Source of the DNA: Pseudomonas sp. PA15(2017)
GTDB lineage: Bacteria > Pseudomonadota > Gammaproteobacteria > Pseudomonadales > Pseudomonadaceae
DNA: 64,000 nucleotides
Reading direction: 5' to 3'
NCBI RefSeq assembly: GCF_001945395.1
Contig: NZ_MSXV01000009.1
Coordinates: 28,191 to 92,190 of the forward strand
Position numbers and translations under genes: made by a program. Positions 15,800 to 24,348 of the stretch are shown piece by piece. Positions within the stretch are counted from its first letter, which is position 1; every line of letters begins with the position of its first letter. The notes beneath the pieces were generated by a model. It had not been told where the DNA came from and did no database searches. It worked only from the letters and a program-made list of their open reading frames with translations.

Positions 15800-17218
15800 A
15801 TGCGCGCGCTGCTCTGGTTCAAACAGGATCTTCGTCTCGATGATCACCCTGCCCTGCAGGCCGCACTCGCGTCCAACTGCCTGCTGCCGCTCTATGTGCT
15901 CGACCCGGCGCTGCTGCAGTTCGACCAATTCGGTAGCCGGCGCATCGGCGTGCATCGCGTGCGCTTCCTGCTGGAAAGCCTGACCGCCCTGGACAGTGCG
16001 CTGCGTCAGCGCGGCTCCAAGCTGCTGGTGGTGAGCGGCAAGCCGGAAGAAGTGATCGTGCAACTGGTCGGCCAGTTCGACATACGCCAGGTGCTGACCC
16101 TCGACGAAATCGCCCCTCAGGAACGCGCCGTGCTTGCCCGCGTGCGTGACAGCCTGGGCACGGTGCCGCTGCGCACTGCCCAAGGCAATGGCCTGTTCAG
16201 CGAAGCGGAATTGCCGTGCACGCTCGATCAGCTGCCCCAGGTCTACAGCCAGTTCCGTGCGCTGATCGACGCCCGCCAGTACCTGTTTCAGCCGCAGCCG
16301 GCTCCCGAGCAACTGCCGCCGTTGCCGGAAGGCCTGGACGCCCAGGCATACGTGCTGCCGACCCAGTCGCAGATGGGCCTGGGCGATGCCCTGAGCCTGA
16401 CGCCAAGCGCCTTCCCGTTTTCGGGTGGCGAAACCGCCGCCCTGGCGCGCCTGCGCGATTATCTGTGGGACAGCCAGAGCGTGCGCACCTACAAGGAAAC
16501 CCGCAACGGCATGATCGGCAGCGAGTACTCGTCCAAGTTCTCGCCATGGCTGGCCAACGGTTCGCTGTCGCCACGCCGCACCGCCGCCGAGCTGCGTCGC
16601 CACGAAGCACTTCATGGCGCCAACGAGTCCACCTACTGGCTATGGCTGGAACTGCTGTGGCGCGAATTCTTCCGCTGCACGCTGCAGCGCTACGGCCAGG
16701 CGCTGTTCGAGGCCGGGGGCCTGAGAGCCACCGAGCGAGCACCGCAGCAGGTCGACGAGCGGTTCGAGCAGTGGACCCAGGGCCGCACCGGCATGCCGCT
16801 GGTGGATGCCAACATGCGCGAGCTGATCGCCACCGGCTACATATCCAACCGCGGTCGCCAGGTGGTCGCCAGTTACCTGGTCAGTGACCTGCAGCAGGAC
16901 TGGCGCCACGGTGCGGCCTGGTTCGAGGAGCACCTGATCGACTACGACCCGTCGAGCAATTGGGGTAACTGGGCCTATCTGGCCGGAGTCGGCAGCGACC
17001 CACGGCTCAAGCGCACTTTCAACGCGCTCAAGCAAGCACGTGAATACGATCCTCAGGGTGAATACGTAAGCTTGTGGATACCGGAGCTGCGTGCCCTACC
17101 CGAGCACCTGCGGCATACGCCGTTCCTGTTGCAGGCGCAGCAGCTCGATGCCATCAACTACCCGCGGCTGGAGCGGATTCCGGACTCATGGCAGCGCCAT
17201 CTCAACGAAGTGGCCTGA
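15800..17218 (+). CDS. DASH-type cryptochrome/photolyase
   Basis: A 472-residue flavoprotein. The N-terminal photolyase Rossmann domain (RALLWFKQDLRLDDHPAL, residues 2-130) is followed by the all-helical FAD domain (about 210-440). Landmarks are YKETRNGMIGSEYSSKFSPW, TYWLWLELLWREFFR, GMPLVDANMREL, and the DPSSNWGNWAYLAGVGSDPR block that carries FAD and tryptophan-chain residues. The pattern fits the DASH subgroup, which repairs single-stranded cyclobutane dimers and may sense blue light. The ATG is preceded by GAGGGA. It is single-gene and not part of a neighbouring operon. Confidence 0.88.
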   Translation: MRALLWFKQDLRLDDHPALQAALASNCLLPLYVLDPALLQFDQFGSRRIGVHRVRFLLESLTALDSALRQRGSKLLVVSGKPEEVIVQLVGQFDIRQVLTLDEIAPQERAVLARVRDSLGTVPLRTAQGNGLFSEAELPCTLDQLPQVYSQFRALIDARQYLFQPQPAPEQLPPLPEGLDAQAYVLPTQSQMGLGDALSLTPSAFPFSGGETAALARLRDYLWDSQSVRTYKETRNGMIGSEYSSKFSPWLANGSLSPRRTAAELRRHEALHGANESTYWLWLELLWREFFRCTLQRYGQALFEAGGLRATERAPQQVDERFEQWTQGRTGMPLVDANMRELIATGYISNRGRQVVASYLVSDLQQDWRHGAAWFEEHLIDYDPSSNWGNWAYLAGVGSDPRLKRTFNALKQAREYDPQGEYVSLWIPELRALPEHLRHTPFLLQAQQLDAINYPRLERIPDSWQRHLNEVA

Positions 17219-17267
17219 AGGCGAGCCGGGCCTGCCCCGCGACTGCTCGGCACCCGGCGGCGCCTGA

Positions 17268-18170
17268 TCAGGCCCCGGGTGTGAAATGCTTCTGGGTGGT
17301 GCCGCGGGCGATCAGGCGGGACAGATAGTCCAGCTTCTGCGGGTCGCGATCGACGAAGCGAAACACCACCTGCAGCCATTCGCTGTCCGGCTTCGGTTCG
17401 AACGCCGCGACGCTGTGCAGGTAGCCGTTGAGGCGAGCCACTTCCGAGACCTCACCCTGCTCGAGGTCGAGCACCGCGCTTTCCAGCACCTGGGGCAGCA
17501 GCTCGCCGCGTTTGACCACCAGCAACGCTTCCTTGATGCTCAAGGCCTTGACCACACAGGCCATCATACCGCCCGGCAAGCGCAACTGGCCCTGGCTGCG
17601 GCCCACCGGTGCCGCCGTGGTGGCCTTGGCAGGCGCTGCGGCCGGAGCGGGTGCCGCGGTTGGCTGCGCCGGCGCGGTCGGGCGGACCACCTCGGTCTTG
17701 CCACCCGTCAGGGCGGCCAGGGAATCATTGGCGAAAGCACCGGTGCTAAGCATTTTCGGCGGAGCGGCCGACATCAGCGCTGCCAACTTGCCGGCACGCT
17801 GCAGGGCTTTCTTGACCTTGGTGATCAGTTGCTCGTTGGAGAACGGCTTGCCGATGAAATCCGAGACGCCGGCCTGAATGGCCTGCACCACGTTTTCCTT
17901 GTCACCACGGCTGGTGACCATGATGAACGGCACGCCCTTCAGCGCTTCCTGCTCACGGCACCATTGCAACAGCTCGAGGCCGGACATTTCCGGCATTTCC
18001 CAATCACAGAGAATCAGGTTGATCGGATTTCGGCCGAGAATCTGCTGGGCCTTGCGCCCATTGACCGCTTCCTCGATCTGGATACCGGGAAGGTGGTCAC
18101 GCAGCCCCTTCTTCACCAGATCGCGGATAAAGGTGGCGTCGTCCACCACCAGTACACTGACTTTGCTCAT
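17268..18170 (-). CDS. response regulator with Ala/Pro linker and uncharacterised C-terminal domain
   Basis: A 300-residue protein. A CheY-like receiver fills residues 1-130 with acceptor Asp56 in LILCDWEMPEMSG and the conserved Lys in IGKPF. A low-complexity Ala/Pro linker (about 165-205) follows. The C-terminal domain of about 95 residues (from QGQLRLPGG) I cannot assign with confidence; it carries no HTH, HD or GGDEF motif. I recall a homologue beside phoU in P. aeruginosa. No kinase gene is adjacent, so the partner is unknown. The gap to phoU is about 107 bp and both genes run the same way. Confidence 0.85.
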   Translation of the reverse strand: MSKVSVLVVDDATFIRDLVKKGLRDHLPGIQIEEAVNGRKAQQILGRNPINLILCDWEMPEMSGLELLQWCREQEALKGVPFIMVTSRGDKENVVQAIQAGVSDFIGKPFSNEQLITKVKKALQRAGKLAALMSAAPPKMLSTGAFANDSLAALTGGKTEVVRPTAPAQPTAAPAPAAAPAKATTAAPVGRSQGQLRLPGGMMACVVKALSIKEALLVVKRGELLPQVLESAVLDLEQGEVSEVARLNGYLHSVAAFEPKPDSEWLQVVFRFVDRDPQKLDYLSRLIARGTTQKHFTPGA

Positions 18171-18277
18171 CGACCACTCCCTCGAATGGCCATTAGCATA
18201 GACGTGTGCCCCGGCTCATTGCCAACACTAAAGCACAACCCTGCGGGACCGAGCACAGTGCGCCGCAGGGCCGGGCG

Positions 18278-19006
18278 TCACTGCTTGGCGCCGCCCTGAA
18301 CTTCTTCCTGCATGCGGGTCAGACCGATGTGTTTGACGTCGGTGCCGCGCACCAGGTAGATCACCAGCTCGGCGATGTTGCGCGCGTGGTCGCCGATGCG
18401 CTCCAGCGAGCGCAGCGCCCAGATCACGTTGAGCACACGGGAGATCGAGCGCGGGTCTTCCATCATGAAGGTGACCAGTTCACGCAGGGCGGTCTTGTAC
18501 TCGCGGTCGACGGTCTTGTCGTACTGGGCGACCGACAGCGCCAGATCGGCGTCGAAACGGGCGAAGGCGTCCAGCGCTTCCTGCACCATCTTGCGGACCT
18601 GGTCGCCGATATGACGGACCTCCACGTAACCACGCGGCGACTCGCCTTCCTCGGTCAGCAGGATCGCGCGCTTGGCGATCTTGGTAGCTTCGTCGCCGAT
18701 ACGCTCGAGATCGATCACCGATTTGGAGATGCTGATGATCAGACGCAGGTCCGAAGCGGCCGGCTGGCGGCGGGCGAGAATGCGCACGCATTCCTCGTCG
18801 ATGTTGCGCTCCATCTGGTTGATCTGGTCATCGATCTCGCGCACCTGCTGGGCCAGCCCGGAGTCGGCCTCGATCAGCGACGTGACCGCGTCGTTGACCT
18901 GTTTCTCGACCAGGCCGCCCATGGCCAGCAGGTGGCTGCGCACCTCCTCCAGTTCGGCGTTGAACTGCTGGGAAATGTGGTGAGTCAGGCTGTCTTTGTT
19001 AATCAT
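18278..19006 (-). CDS. phoU: phosphate signalling protein PhoU
   Basis: A 242-residue all-helical protein with the two PhoU repeats: each three-helix bundle has an E/DxxxD metal-binding pattern (QINQMERNIDEECVRI, DLERIGDEATKIAK; SLERIGDHARNIAEL in the second half). PhoU links the Pst transporter to the PhoR kinase and keeps the Pho regulon off when phosphate is plentiful. I start at ATG 19006 (MINKDSLTHH), the usual family N-terminus, not the in-frame codons to 19027, which enter the repeat region. It is the last gene of the pst set. Confidence 0.95.
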   Translation of the reverse strand: MINKDSLTHHISQQFNAELEEVRSHLLAMGGLVEKQVNDAVTSLIEADSGLAQQVREIDDQINQMERNIDEECVRILARRQPAASDLRLIISISKSVIDLERIGDEATKIAKRAILLTEEGESPRGYVEVRHIGDQVRKMVQEALDAFARFDADLALSVAQYDKTVDREYKTALRELVTFMMEDPRSISRVLNVIWALRSLERIGDHARNIAELVIYLVRGTDVKHIGLTRMQEEVQGGAKQ

Positions 19007-19025
19007 CGGGTTCGCTCCGCGAGCC

Positions 19026-19121
19026 ACAGGCTGCAGGCTACAGGCCGCAGGCTGTCGGTAATTGTCTGTACCATCGAGTCAGTGCCTCCGGCTTACAGCC
19101 TGTAGCCTGAAGCCTGAAGCT
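19026..19121. repeat. facing arrays of CAGGCTN heptamers between phoU and pstB
   Basis: The left arm (19026-19055) holds four tandem heptamers: CAGGCTG, CAGGCTA, CAGGCCG, CAGGCTG. The right arm (19091-19121) holds the reverse complement form, CAGCCTG, TAGCCTG, AAGCCTG plus a partial unit. The arms could fold into a long imperfect stem. Similar units recur at 19989-20043 on the other side of pstB. Confidence 0.65.
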
Positions 19122-19138
19122 GGCATGCAACGCTTGCC

Positions 19139-19972
19139 TCAACCGTAGCGGCCGGTGATGTAGTCTTCGGTCTGCTTCTTGGCCGGATTGGTGAACAACG
19201 CGTCGGTGTCACCGAATTCGATCAGTTTGCCCATGTACATGAACGCCGTGTAGTCGGAAACCCGCGCCGCCTGCTGCATGTTGTGGGTCACGATGACGAT
19301 GGTGTACTTGGACTTCAACTCGTAGATCAGCTCTTCGACCTTCAGCGTGGAGATCGGGTCGAGCGCCGAGCACGGCTCGTCGAGCAGCAGCACTTCCGGC
19401 TGTACCGCAACGGTACGGGCGATCACCAGGCGCTGCTGCTGGCCGCCGGACAGGCCCAGGGCCGACTCATGCAGGCGGTCCTTCACTTCGTCCCACAGGG
19501 CGGCGCTCTTCAGGCCCCACTCGACAGCCTCATCGAGCACGCGCTTCTGGTTGATGCCCTGGATACGCAGGCCATAGACCACGTTCTCGTAGATGCTCTT
19601 GGGGAATGGATTGGGCTTCTGGAACACCATGCCCACACGGCGACGCAGCTCGGCGACATCCTCGCCCTTGCGGTAGATGTTGCGCCCGTCGATATTGATT
19701 TCGCCCTCTACACGGCAACCGTCGACCAGGTCGTTCATGCGGTTGAACGTGCGCAGCAGGGTCGACTTGCCGCACCCCGATGGGCCGATGAAGGCCGTCA
19801 CGCGCTGCTTGGGAATGTTCATCTTGACGTCGTACAGCGCCTGCTTGTCACCGTAGAACAGGTTCAGGCCGGGTACTTCGATGGCGACGGTTTCATTGGC
19901 CAGGTTCAGGCTCTGCCTGTCACGGCCCAGGGCGGAAATGTCGATGCCGTGGGTAGCGGTTTCGTTTTGCAT
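19139..19972 (-). CDS. pstB: phosphate ABC transporter ATP-binding protein PstB
   Basis: A 277-residue ATPase. Walker [10 protein letters not shown], signature LSGGQQQR, Walker [11 protein letters not shown] and the switch His in VTHNMQQA are all present. An N-terminal extension of about 28 residues precedes the ATPase core ([13 protein letters not shown]). It energises phosphate import through PstA/PstC. The gene is flanked on both sides by heptamer repeat arrays, which separates it from pstA (75 bp) and phoU (132 bp) more than is usual inside a pst operon. Confidence 0.96.
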   Translation of the reverse strand: MQNETATHGIDISALGRDRQSLNLANETVAIEVPGLNLFYGDKQALYDVKMNIPKQRVTAFIGPSGCGKSTLLRTFNRMNDLVDGCRVEGEINIDGRNIYRKGEDVAELRRRVGMVFQKPNPFPKSIYENVVYGLRIQGINQKRVLDEAVEWGLKSAALWDEVKDRLHESALGLSGGQQQRLVIARTVAVQPEVLLLDEPCSALDPISTLKVEELIYELKSKYTIVIVTHNMQQAARVSDYTAFMYMGKLIEFGDTDALFTNPAKKQTEDYITGRYG

Positions 19973-19988
19973 ACCAGTCTCCTTCGGA

Positions 19989-20043
19989 GGCTATAGGCTT
20001 CAAGCTGCAGGCCGGCTCTTGCTTGCAGCCTGCGGCCTGCAGC
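19989..20043. repeat. heptamer repeat array between pstB and pstA
   Basis: The left arm (19989-20013) is a run of GGCTNNA-like heptamers containing GCTGCAGGCC. The right arm (20021-20043) reads GCTTGCAGCC-TGCGGCCTGC-AGC, with CTGCNGC heptamers in the opposite sense. It shares the CAGGCYG core with the array at 19026-19121. It begins 17 bp upstream of the pstB ATG. Confidence 0.6.
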
Positions 20044-20047
20044 AAAT

Positions 20048-21724
20048 TTAGTGATCCAGGGCCTTGTACTTCTCGCGCAGTCGGTTGCGCAGGTAGACGG
20101 CCGTCAGGTTGAGAGTCGCGATGACCATGACCAGCAGTAGCGCAGTGGCGTACACCAGCGGGCGAGCAGCCTCGACGTTGGGGCTCTGGAAGCCGACGTC
20201 ATAGATGTGGAAGCCCAAGTGCATGATCTTCTGATCCAGGTGCAGATAAGGATAGTTGCCATCCACCGGCAAGCTCGGCGCCAGCTTGACCACGCCGACC
20301 AGCATCAGCGGTGCCACTTCACCGGCGGCACGGGCCACGGCGAGAATCAAGCCGGTCATCATCGCCGGGCTGGCCATCGGCAGCACCACCCGCCACAGGG
20401 TTTCCACCTTGGTCGCACCGAGCGCCAGGGAACCCTCGCGCAGCGAGCGCGGAATCCTCGCCAGGCCTTCCTCGGTGGCGACGATCACCACCGGCACGGC
20501 GAGCAGCGCCAGGGTCAGCGAGGCCCACAGCAGGCCCGGCGTGCCGAAGGTCGGCGCCGGCGCGGCCTCCGGGAAGAACAAACGGTCGATCGAGCCACCC
20601 AGCACGTAGACGAAGAAGCCCAGGCCGAAGACGCCGTAGACGATCGCCGGCACGCCGGCCAGGTTGTTCACCGCAATGCGGATCACCCGGGTCAGCGGCC
20701 CCTGCTTGGCGTACTCACGCAGGTAGATAGCCGCGATCACGCCGAACGGGGTGACGATCACCGCCATGATCAGGGTCATCATGATGGTGCCGAAGATTGC
20801 CGGGAAGATGCCGCCTTCGGTATTCGCCTCACGCGGGTCGTCGCTGACGAACTCCCACAGTTTGCTGCCGTAGAACCCGAGTTTGTCCAGGGTCGACATG
20901 GCGTTCGGGCGATAGGCGCGCACCACCTTGCCGAGGCTGATCTCCTGCTCGCGGCCATCGGCCGAGCGCACGGTCATGCTGTCGCGGTTGAACTGCTGGT
21001 AGCGGGCGTTGAGCTCGGCTTCCAGTTCCTTGTACTCGGCGTCCCAGCGGGCGCGCTCGGCGGCCAGGTCGGACTGCGCGGCGTCGGTCAGTTGGCCGTC
21101 GAGTTCCAGCTTGCGGGTTTGCAGGCGCACACGCTCCAGGCCTGCGTTGATACGGCCGATGTCGCGCTTCTCGAGTTGCACGATCTGGCTGTGCAGATCG
21201 TCGACGCGATCCAGGCGCTTCTGCAGTTCCGACCAGGCGGCGTCACCCTCGGCAACCAGGCGGCCTTGTTCCTTGACGTTGATCAGGTAGCCGTAGAAGT
21301 TGCCCCACTCGCGCCGCTCGAAGGCGGTCAGGTCGGCCGGCTTGCGCTGCTCGCCGAGCCACTCGCCGACCACCCAGGAGAAATCGGCGCCGTACAGGTC
21401 ACGGTTACCAACCTTGAGCAGTTCGCGGGTCATGAACTCGCCGCCCTCGACGTTCACCGGCAGCCCGGCGGACGCCAGGCGAGCGCGGGGAATCTCTTCC
21501 TTCTGCACCACTTCGCCGGCCATCACCTTGGCCTGCTCGCCGGGAATCTGGTAGCTGGCTTCGATGATGTCGGCCGGCCAGAAGTGACCCAGGCCGCGCA
21601 CGGCGATGACCGCCAACAGGCCAACGGTCATGATGATGGCGATGGACACCGCACCGGCGTTCATCCAGATCCACGGCGAGCCGCTCTTGAACCAGGATTT
21701 CAGATTGTGCTGTTTCACGGACAT
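20048..21724 (-). CDS. pstA: phosphate ABC transporter permease PstA, long pseudomonad form
   Basis: A 558-residue permease, nearly twice the size of E. coli PstA (296). TM1 lies at about residues 20-45. A large extracytoplasmic insert (about 46-305) follows, with a helical, Arg/Glu-rich coiled-coil-like stretch at about 165-260. Five further membrane segments form the permease domain from IFGTIMMTLIMAV onward. The ATPase-docking loop is EGSLALGATKVETLWRVVLP. It works with PstC and PstB. The function of the insert is unknown. It is 13 bp downstream of pstC. Confidence 0.94.
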   Translation of the reverse strand: MSVKQHNLKSWFKSGSPWIWMNAGAVSIAIIMTVGLLAVIAVRGLGHFWPADIIEASYQIPGEQAKVMAGEVVQKEEIPRARLASAGLPVNVEGGEFMTRELLKVGNRDLYGADFSWVVGEWLGEQRKPADLTAFERREWGNFYGYLINVKEQGRLVAEGDAAWSELQKRLDRVDDLHSQIVQLEKRDIGRINAGLERVRLQTRKLELDGQLTDAAQSDLAAERARWDAEYKELEAELNARYQQFNRDSMTVRSADGREQEISLGKVVRAYRPNAMSTLDKLGFYGSKLWEFVSDDPREANTEGGIFPAIFGTIMMTLIMAVIVTPFGVIAAIYLREYAKQGPLTRVIRIAVNNLAGVPAIVYGVFGLGFFVYVLGGSIDRLFFPEAAPAPTFGTPGLLWASLTLALLAVPVVIVATEEGLARIPRSLREGSLALGATKVETLWRVVLPMASPAMMTGLILAVARAAGEVAPLMLVGVVKLAPSLPVDGNYPYLHLDQKIMHLGFHIYDVGFQSPNVEAARPLVYATALLLVMVIATLNLTAVYLRNRLREKYKALDH

Positions 21725-21737
21725 GGTCTTGCAGTCC

Positions 21738-24023
21738 TCAGAGCGAAGCGTACTTGACGCGCAGGCGCTGCCGCACCAGCTCGGCCAACGTATTCATGAC
21801 GAAGGTGAACGACAGCAGCACCAGGGCAGAAAGGAACAGCACCCGGTAATGGGTACCGCCAACTTCAGATTCGGGCATTTCCACCGCCACGTTGGCCGCC
21901 AGGGTACGCAGGCCTTCGAAGATGTTCATGTCCATGATCGGCGTGTTGCCGGTGGCCATCAGCACGATCATGGTCTCGCCGACGGCACGGCCCATGCCGA
22001 TCATCACTGCCGAGAAGATGCCCGGGCTGGCCGTCAGGATCACCACCCGGGTCAGGGTCTGCCACGGCGTGGCACCGAGCGCCAGGGAGCCGAAGGTCAG
22101 GCTCTTGGGCACGCTGAACACGGCGTCTTCGGCGATCGAGTAGATGTTCGGGATCACCGCGAAGCCCATGGCCAGACCAACCACAAGAGCGTTGCGCTGG
22201 TCGAACGGGATGCCGAGGTCGTTGCTCAGCCAGGCACGCATGTTGCCGTCGAACAGCCAGTTCTCCAGGTGGCCGCTCATGCTCAGCGACAGGCTGCCGA
22301 CCAGCAGGATCACCGGAATCAGCAGTGCGGCTTCCCAACCGTCCGGCACACGCAGGCGAATCGACTCGGGCAGGCGGCTCCACATGAAACCGGCCAGCAG
22401 GATGCCGATTGGAGTGAAGATCAACAGGCTGAAGATTCCCGGTAGATGACCTTCCACATAAGGCGCCAGGAACAGGCCGGCGAAGAAGCCGAGGATCACC
22501 GTCGGCAGCGCTTCCATCAGCTCGATCACCGGCTTGACCTTGCCGCGCATGGCCGGGGCCATGAAGTACGCGGTGTAGATCGCCGCGGCAATGGCCAGTG
22601 GCGCCGCCAGCAGCATGGCGTAGAAGGCGGCCTTGAGGGTACCGAAGGCCAGTGGCGCCATGCTCAACTTGGGCTCGGCATCGGTGCTGGCCGAAGTCGA
22701 CTGCCAGACGTAGGCCGGCTTGTCGTAATTCTCGTACCAGACCTTGCCCCACAAGGAACTCCAGGAAATTTCCGGGTGCGGGTTATCGATCAGGATGCGC
22801 TCGAGCTTGCCATTGGCTTCGACCAACGCGCGGTTGGCGCGCGGCGACAGCGCGGCGATGCTGAAGCCCTCGGCAACCGGTTCGACCAGCAGGGTACGGT
22901 GCGCGGTGCTATGGAAGATGCCCAGGTTACCCTCGGCATCCAGGGCGATGAAGCCCTTGCGGCGTTCTTCGGAGATGATCTGGCTGATCGGGCCACCGGC
23001 CATCTTGAATTCGCGCACCTGCTTGAGCGACGACTTGCCGTCCTCGTCGCGCACCATGAACCACTGGGCGATGCCGCCGGTGCTGTCACCGGTGAGCAGG
23101 GAGATACCACCCAACAGCGAAGTGGCGTAGGTGATTTCCCGCGCGCCATCATTGAGCAGCTTGTAGCGACCGTTGAGCGCCTTGGTGCGCAGGTCGAAGA
23201 CGTCGGCGGTGGCGCGGCCGTTGATCACGAACAACCAGTGCTGGCGCGGCTCGATGATCAGTTCCTTGATTGGCTCGGCGATCTGCGGCAGCGCCAGGCG
23301 ATCCTCGCTGACCTCCACTTCGCCGGTCATCATGTTCTCTTCGCGGCTCAGGCTCAGCACCTGCAACTCGCTATCCACGGAACCGGCGAGCAGCAACGTA
23401 CCGCTGTTCACGCTGATACCCATGTGCTCGAGCGGGCGGCCTTGGGGATCGATGGTCAGCGGCGTTTCACCGAACGGGTAAACGATGGACGGCGTGATGG
23501 TCTTCACGTCGTTCGGATAGGTGATGCGATAAGTGTGTTCGAACACCAGCGCCTGGCCGTTGGACAGGCCGAGGGCGACACGGTGGCTGCCCGGCTGGTC
23601 TTCACCGACCGACACCACCTCGCTGCCGGCTGGCAGGGGCAAATCGACCGTGGTCAGGGCCTCCATGCTCTTGGCGTCGAAGAACTGGATCTTGCCTTTG
23701 CTGGCCAGGCGCATACCAACCTGGTTCTGCTCCTCCAGCGCCATCAGCAGCGGCTTGCCGGCATCGGCCAACCAGGCCGGCTGCACGGCATCACGCTTCT
23801 CGATATCGGCGCCCTGGAACATCGGCAGTACGACATAGGCAAGATAGAAGAAGATCAGGGTGATGGCACCCAGTACGGCCAGCCCGCCGATGGATACGCA
23901 CCAGCGCGCCAGGCGATCCTTGAAAGCACGTATACGGCGCTTACGCTTCAGGGCCGGGGTATTGAAGTCCAGCCCGAGGGAATTTGGGGAGGCGGTCATG
24001 GGGTCACTTGCCAAGTCTTTCAT
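21738..24023 (-). CDS. pstC: phosphate ABC transporter permease PstC, long pseudomonad form
   Basis: About 761 residues against 319 in E. coli. TM1 (SIGGLAVLGAITLIFFYLAY) at about residues 46-65 is followed by a periplasmic insert of roughly 380 residues. The insert is rich in short beta-strand repeats (for example HRVALGLSNGQALVFEHTY and LFVINGRATADVFDLRTK), resembling a WD/propeller fold. The permease domain begins near FGTLKAAFYAMLLAAPLA, with the docking loop FGSLALGATPWQTLTRVVI. I prefer ATG 24023 (MKDLASDPMT), which matches the family N-terminus; ATG 24035 is in frame and neither has a strong ribosome-binding site. Confidence 0.92.
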   Translation of the reverse strand: MKDLASDPMTASPNSLGLDFNTPALKRKRRIRAFKDRLARWCVSIGGLAVLGAITLIFFYLAYVVLPMFQGADIEKRDAVQPAWLADAGKPLLMALEEQNQVGMRLASKGKIQFFDAKSMEALTTVDLPLPAGSEVVSVGEDQPGSHRVALGLSNGQALVFEHTYRITYPNDVKTITPSIVYPFGETPLTIDPQGRPLEHMGISVNSGTLLLAGSVDSELQVLSLSREENMMTGEVEVSEDRLALPQIAEPIKELIIEPRQHWLFVINGRATADVFDLRTKALNGRYKLLNDGAREITYATSLLGGISLLTGDSTGGIAQWFMVRDEDGKSSLKQVREFKMAGGPISQIISEERRKGFIALDAEGNLGIFHSTAHRTLLVEPVAEGFSIAALSPRANRALVEANGKLERILIDNPHPEISWSSLWGKVWYENYDKPAYVWQSTSASTDAEPKLSMAPLAFGTLKAAFYAMLLAAPLAIAAAIYTAYFMAPAMRGKVKPVIELMEALPTVILGFFAGLFLAPYVEGHLPGIFSLLIFTPIGILLAGFMWSRLPESIRLRVPDGWEAALLIPVILLVGSLSLSMSGHLENWLFDGNMRAWLSNDLGIPFDQRNALVVGLAMGFAVIPNIYSIAEDAVFSVPKSLTFGSLALGATPWQTLTRVVILTASPGIFSAVMIGMGRAVGETMIVLMATGNTPIMDMNIFEGLRTLAANVAVEMPESEVGGTHYRVLFLSALVLLSFTFVMNTLAELVRQRLRVKYASL

Positions 24024-24137
24024 AAGGGAGAGCATCTCTGCGCGGCCATGAGCGCGCCTTATTTTTTCGCCTATTTCGCGAGCCTCGCCAATCTAGCTCG
24101 CCTGTATGACAGAAAAGTTACAGAGCGGTGACGCGCC

Positions 24138-24165
24138 AAAGCCCACCTCTCAAGAGAGGCGGGCT
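24138..24165 (-). terminator. hairpin between pstS and pstC
   Basis: AAGCCC-A-CCTCTC and GAGAGG-C-GGGCTT form a near-perfect 13-bp stem with a minimal loop. On the minus strand it is followed by a short T-rich CTTTGG. It lies downstream of pstS and probably limits read-through into pstCAB-phoU, keeping the binding protein in excess. Confidence 0.55.
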
Positions 24166-24177
24166 TCGGGATCGCCT

Positions 24178-24335
24178 AGAACCTTTTTACGATCTTGCGA
24201 GCTAGCGCGATACAAGGCAAAAACAAGCGAGGAAGCGGACTGGGCTCGCACGCGAGTTTACAAGTGGTAAATGAGCATTCCGAGCTTGTTTTTAACGCAG
24301 TAGCGCCGACGCGCAGCAGATCGTAAACAGGTTCT
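24178..24335. repeat. MITE-like dispersed repeat, copy 1 (158 bp)
   Basis: It is bounded by 18-bp terminal inverted repeats, AGAACCTTTTTACGATCT at 24178-24195 and the complement of AGAACCTGTTTACGATCT at 24318-24335 (17 of 18 match). The core includes CAAGGCAAAAACAAGCGAGG and AAATGAGCATTCCGAGCTTG, followed by TTTTTAACGC. The same core occurs at 30334-30523 and, more diverged, at 44181-44321; the ends recur at 31662-31742. No coding capacity. Confidence 0.75.
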
Positions 24336-24348
24336 TACTGCGGTCGGC

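Noticed and set aside
20207..24131. two long plus-strand open frames (516 and 561 codons)
   Set aside because: They are antisense to pstA and pstC, which have clear transporter motifs; the plus-strand translations are low-complexity shadows.
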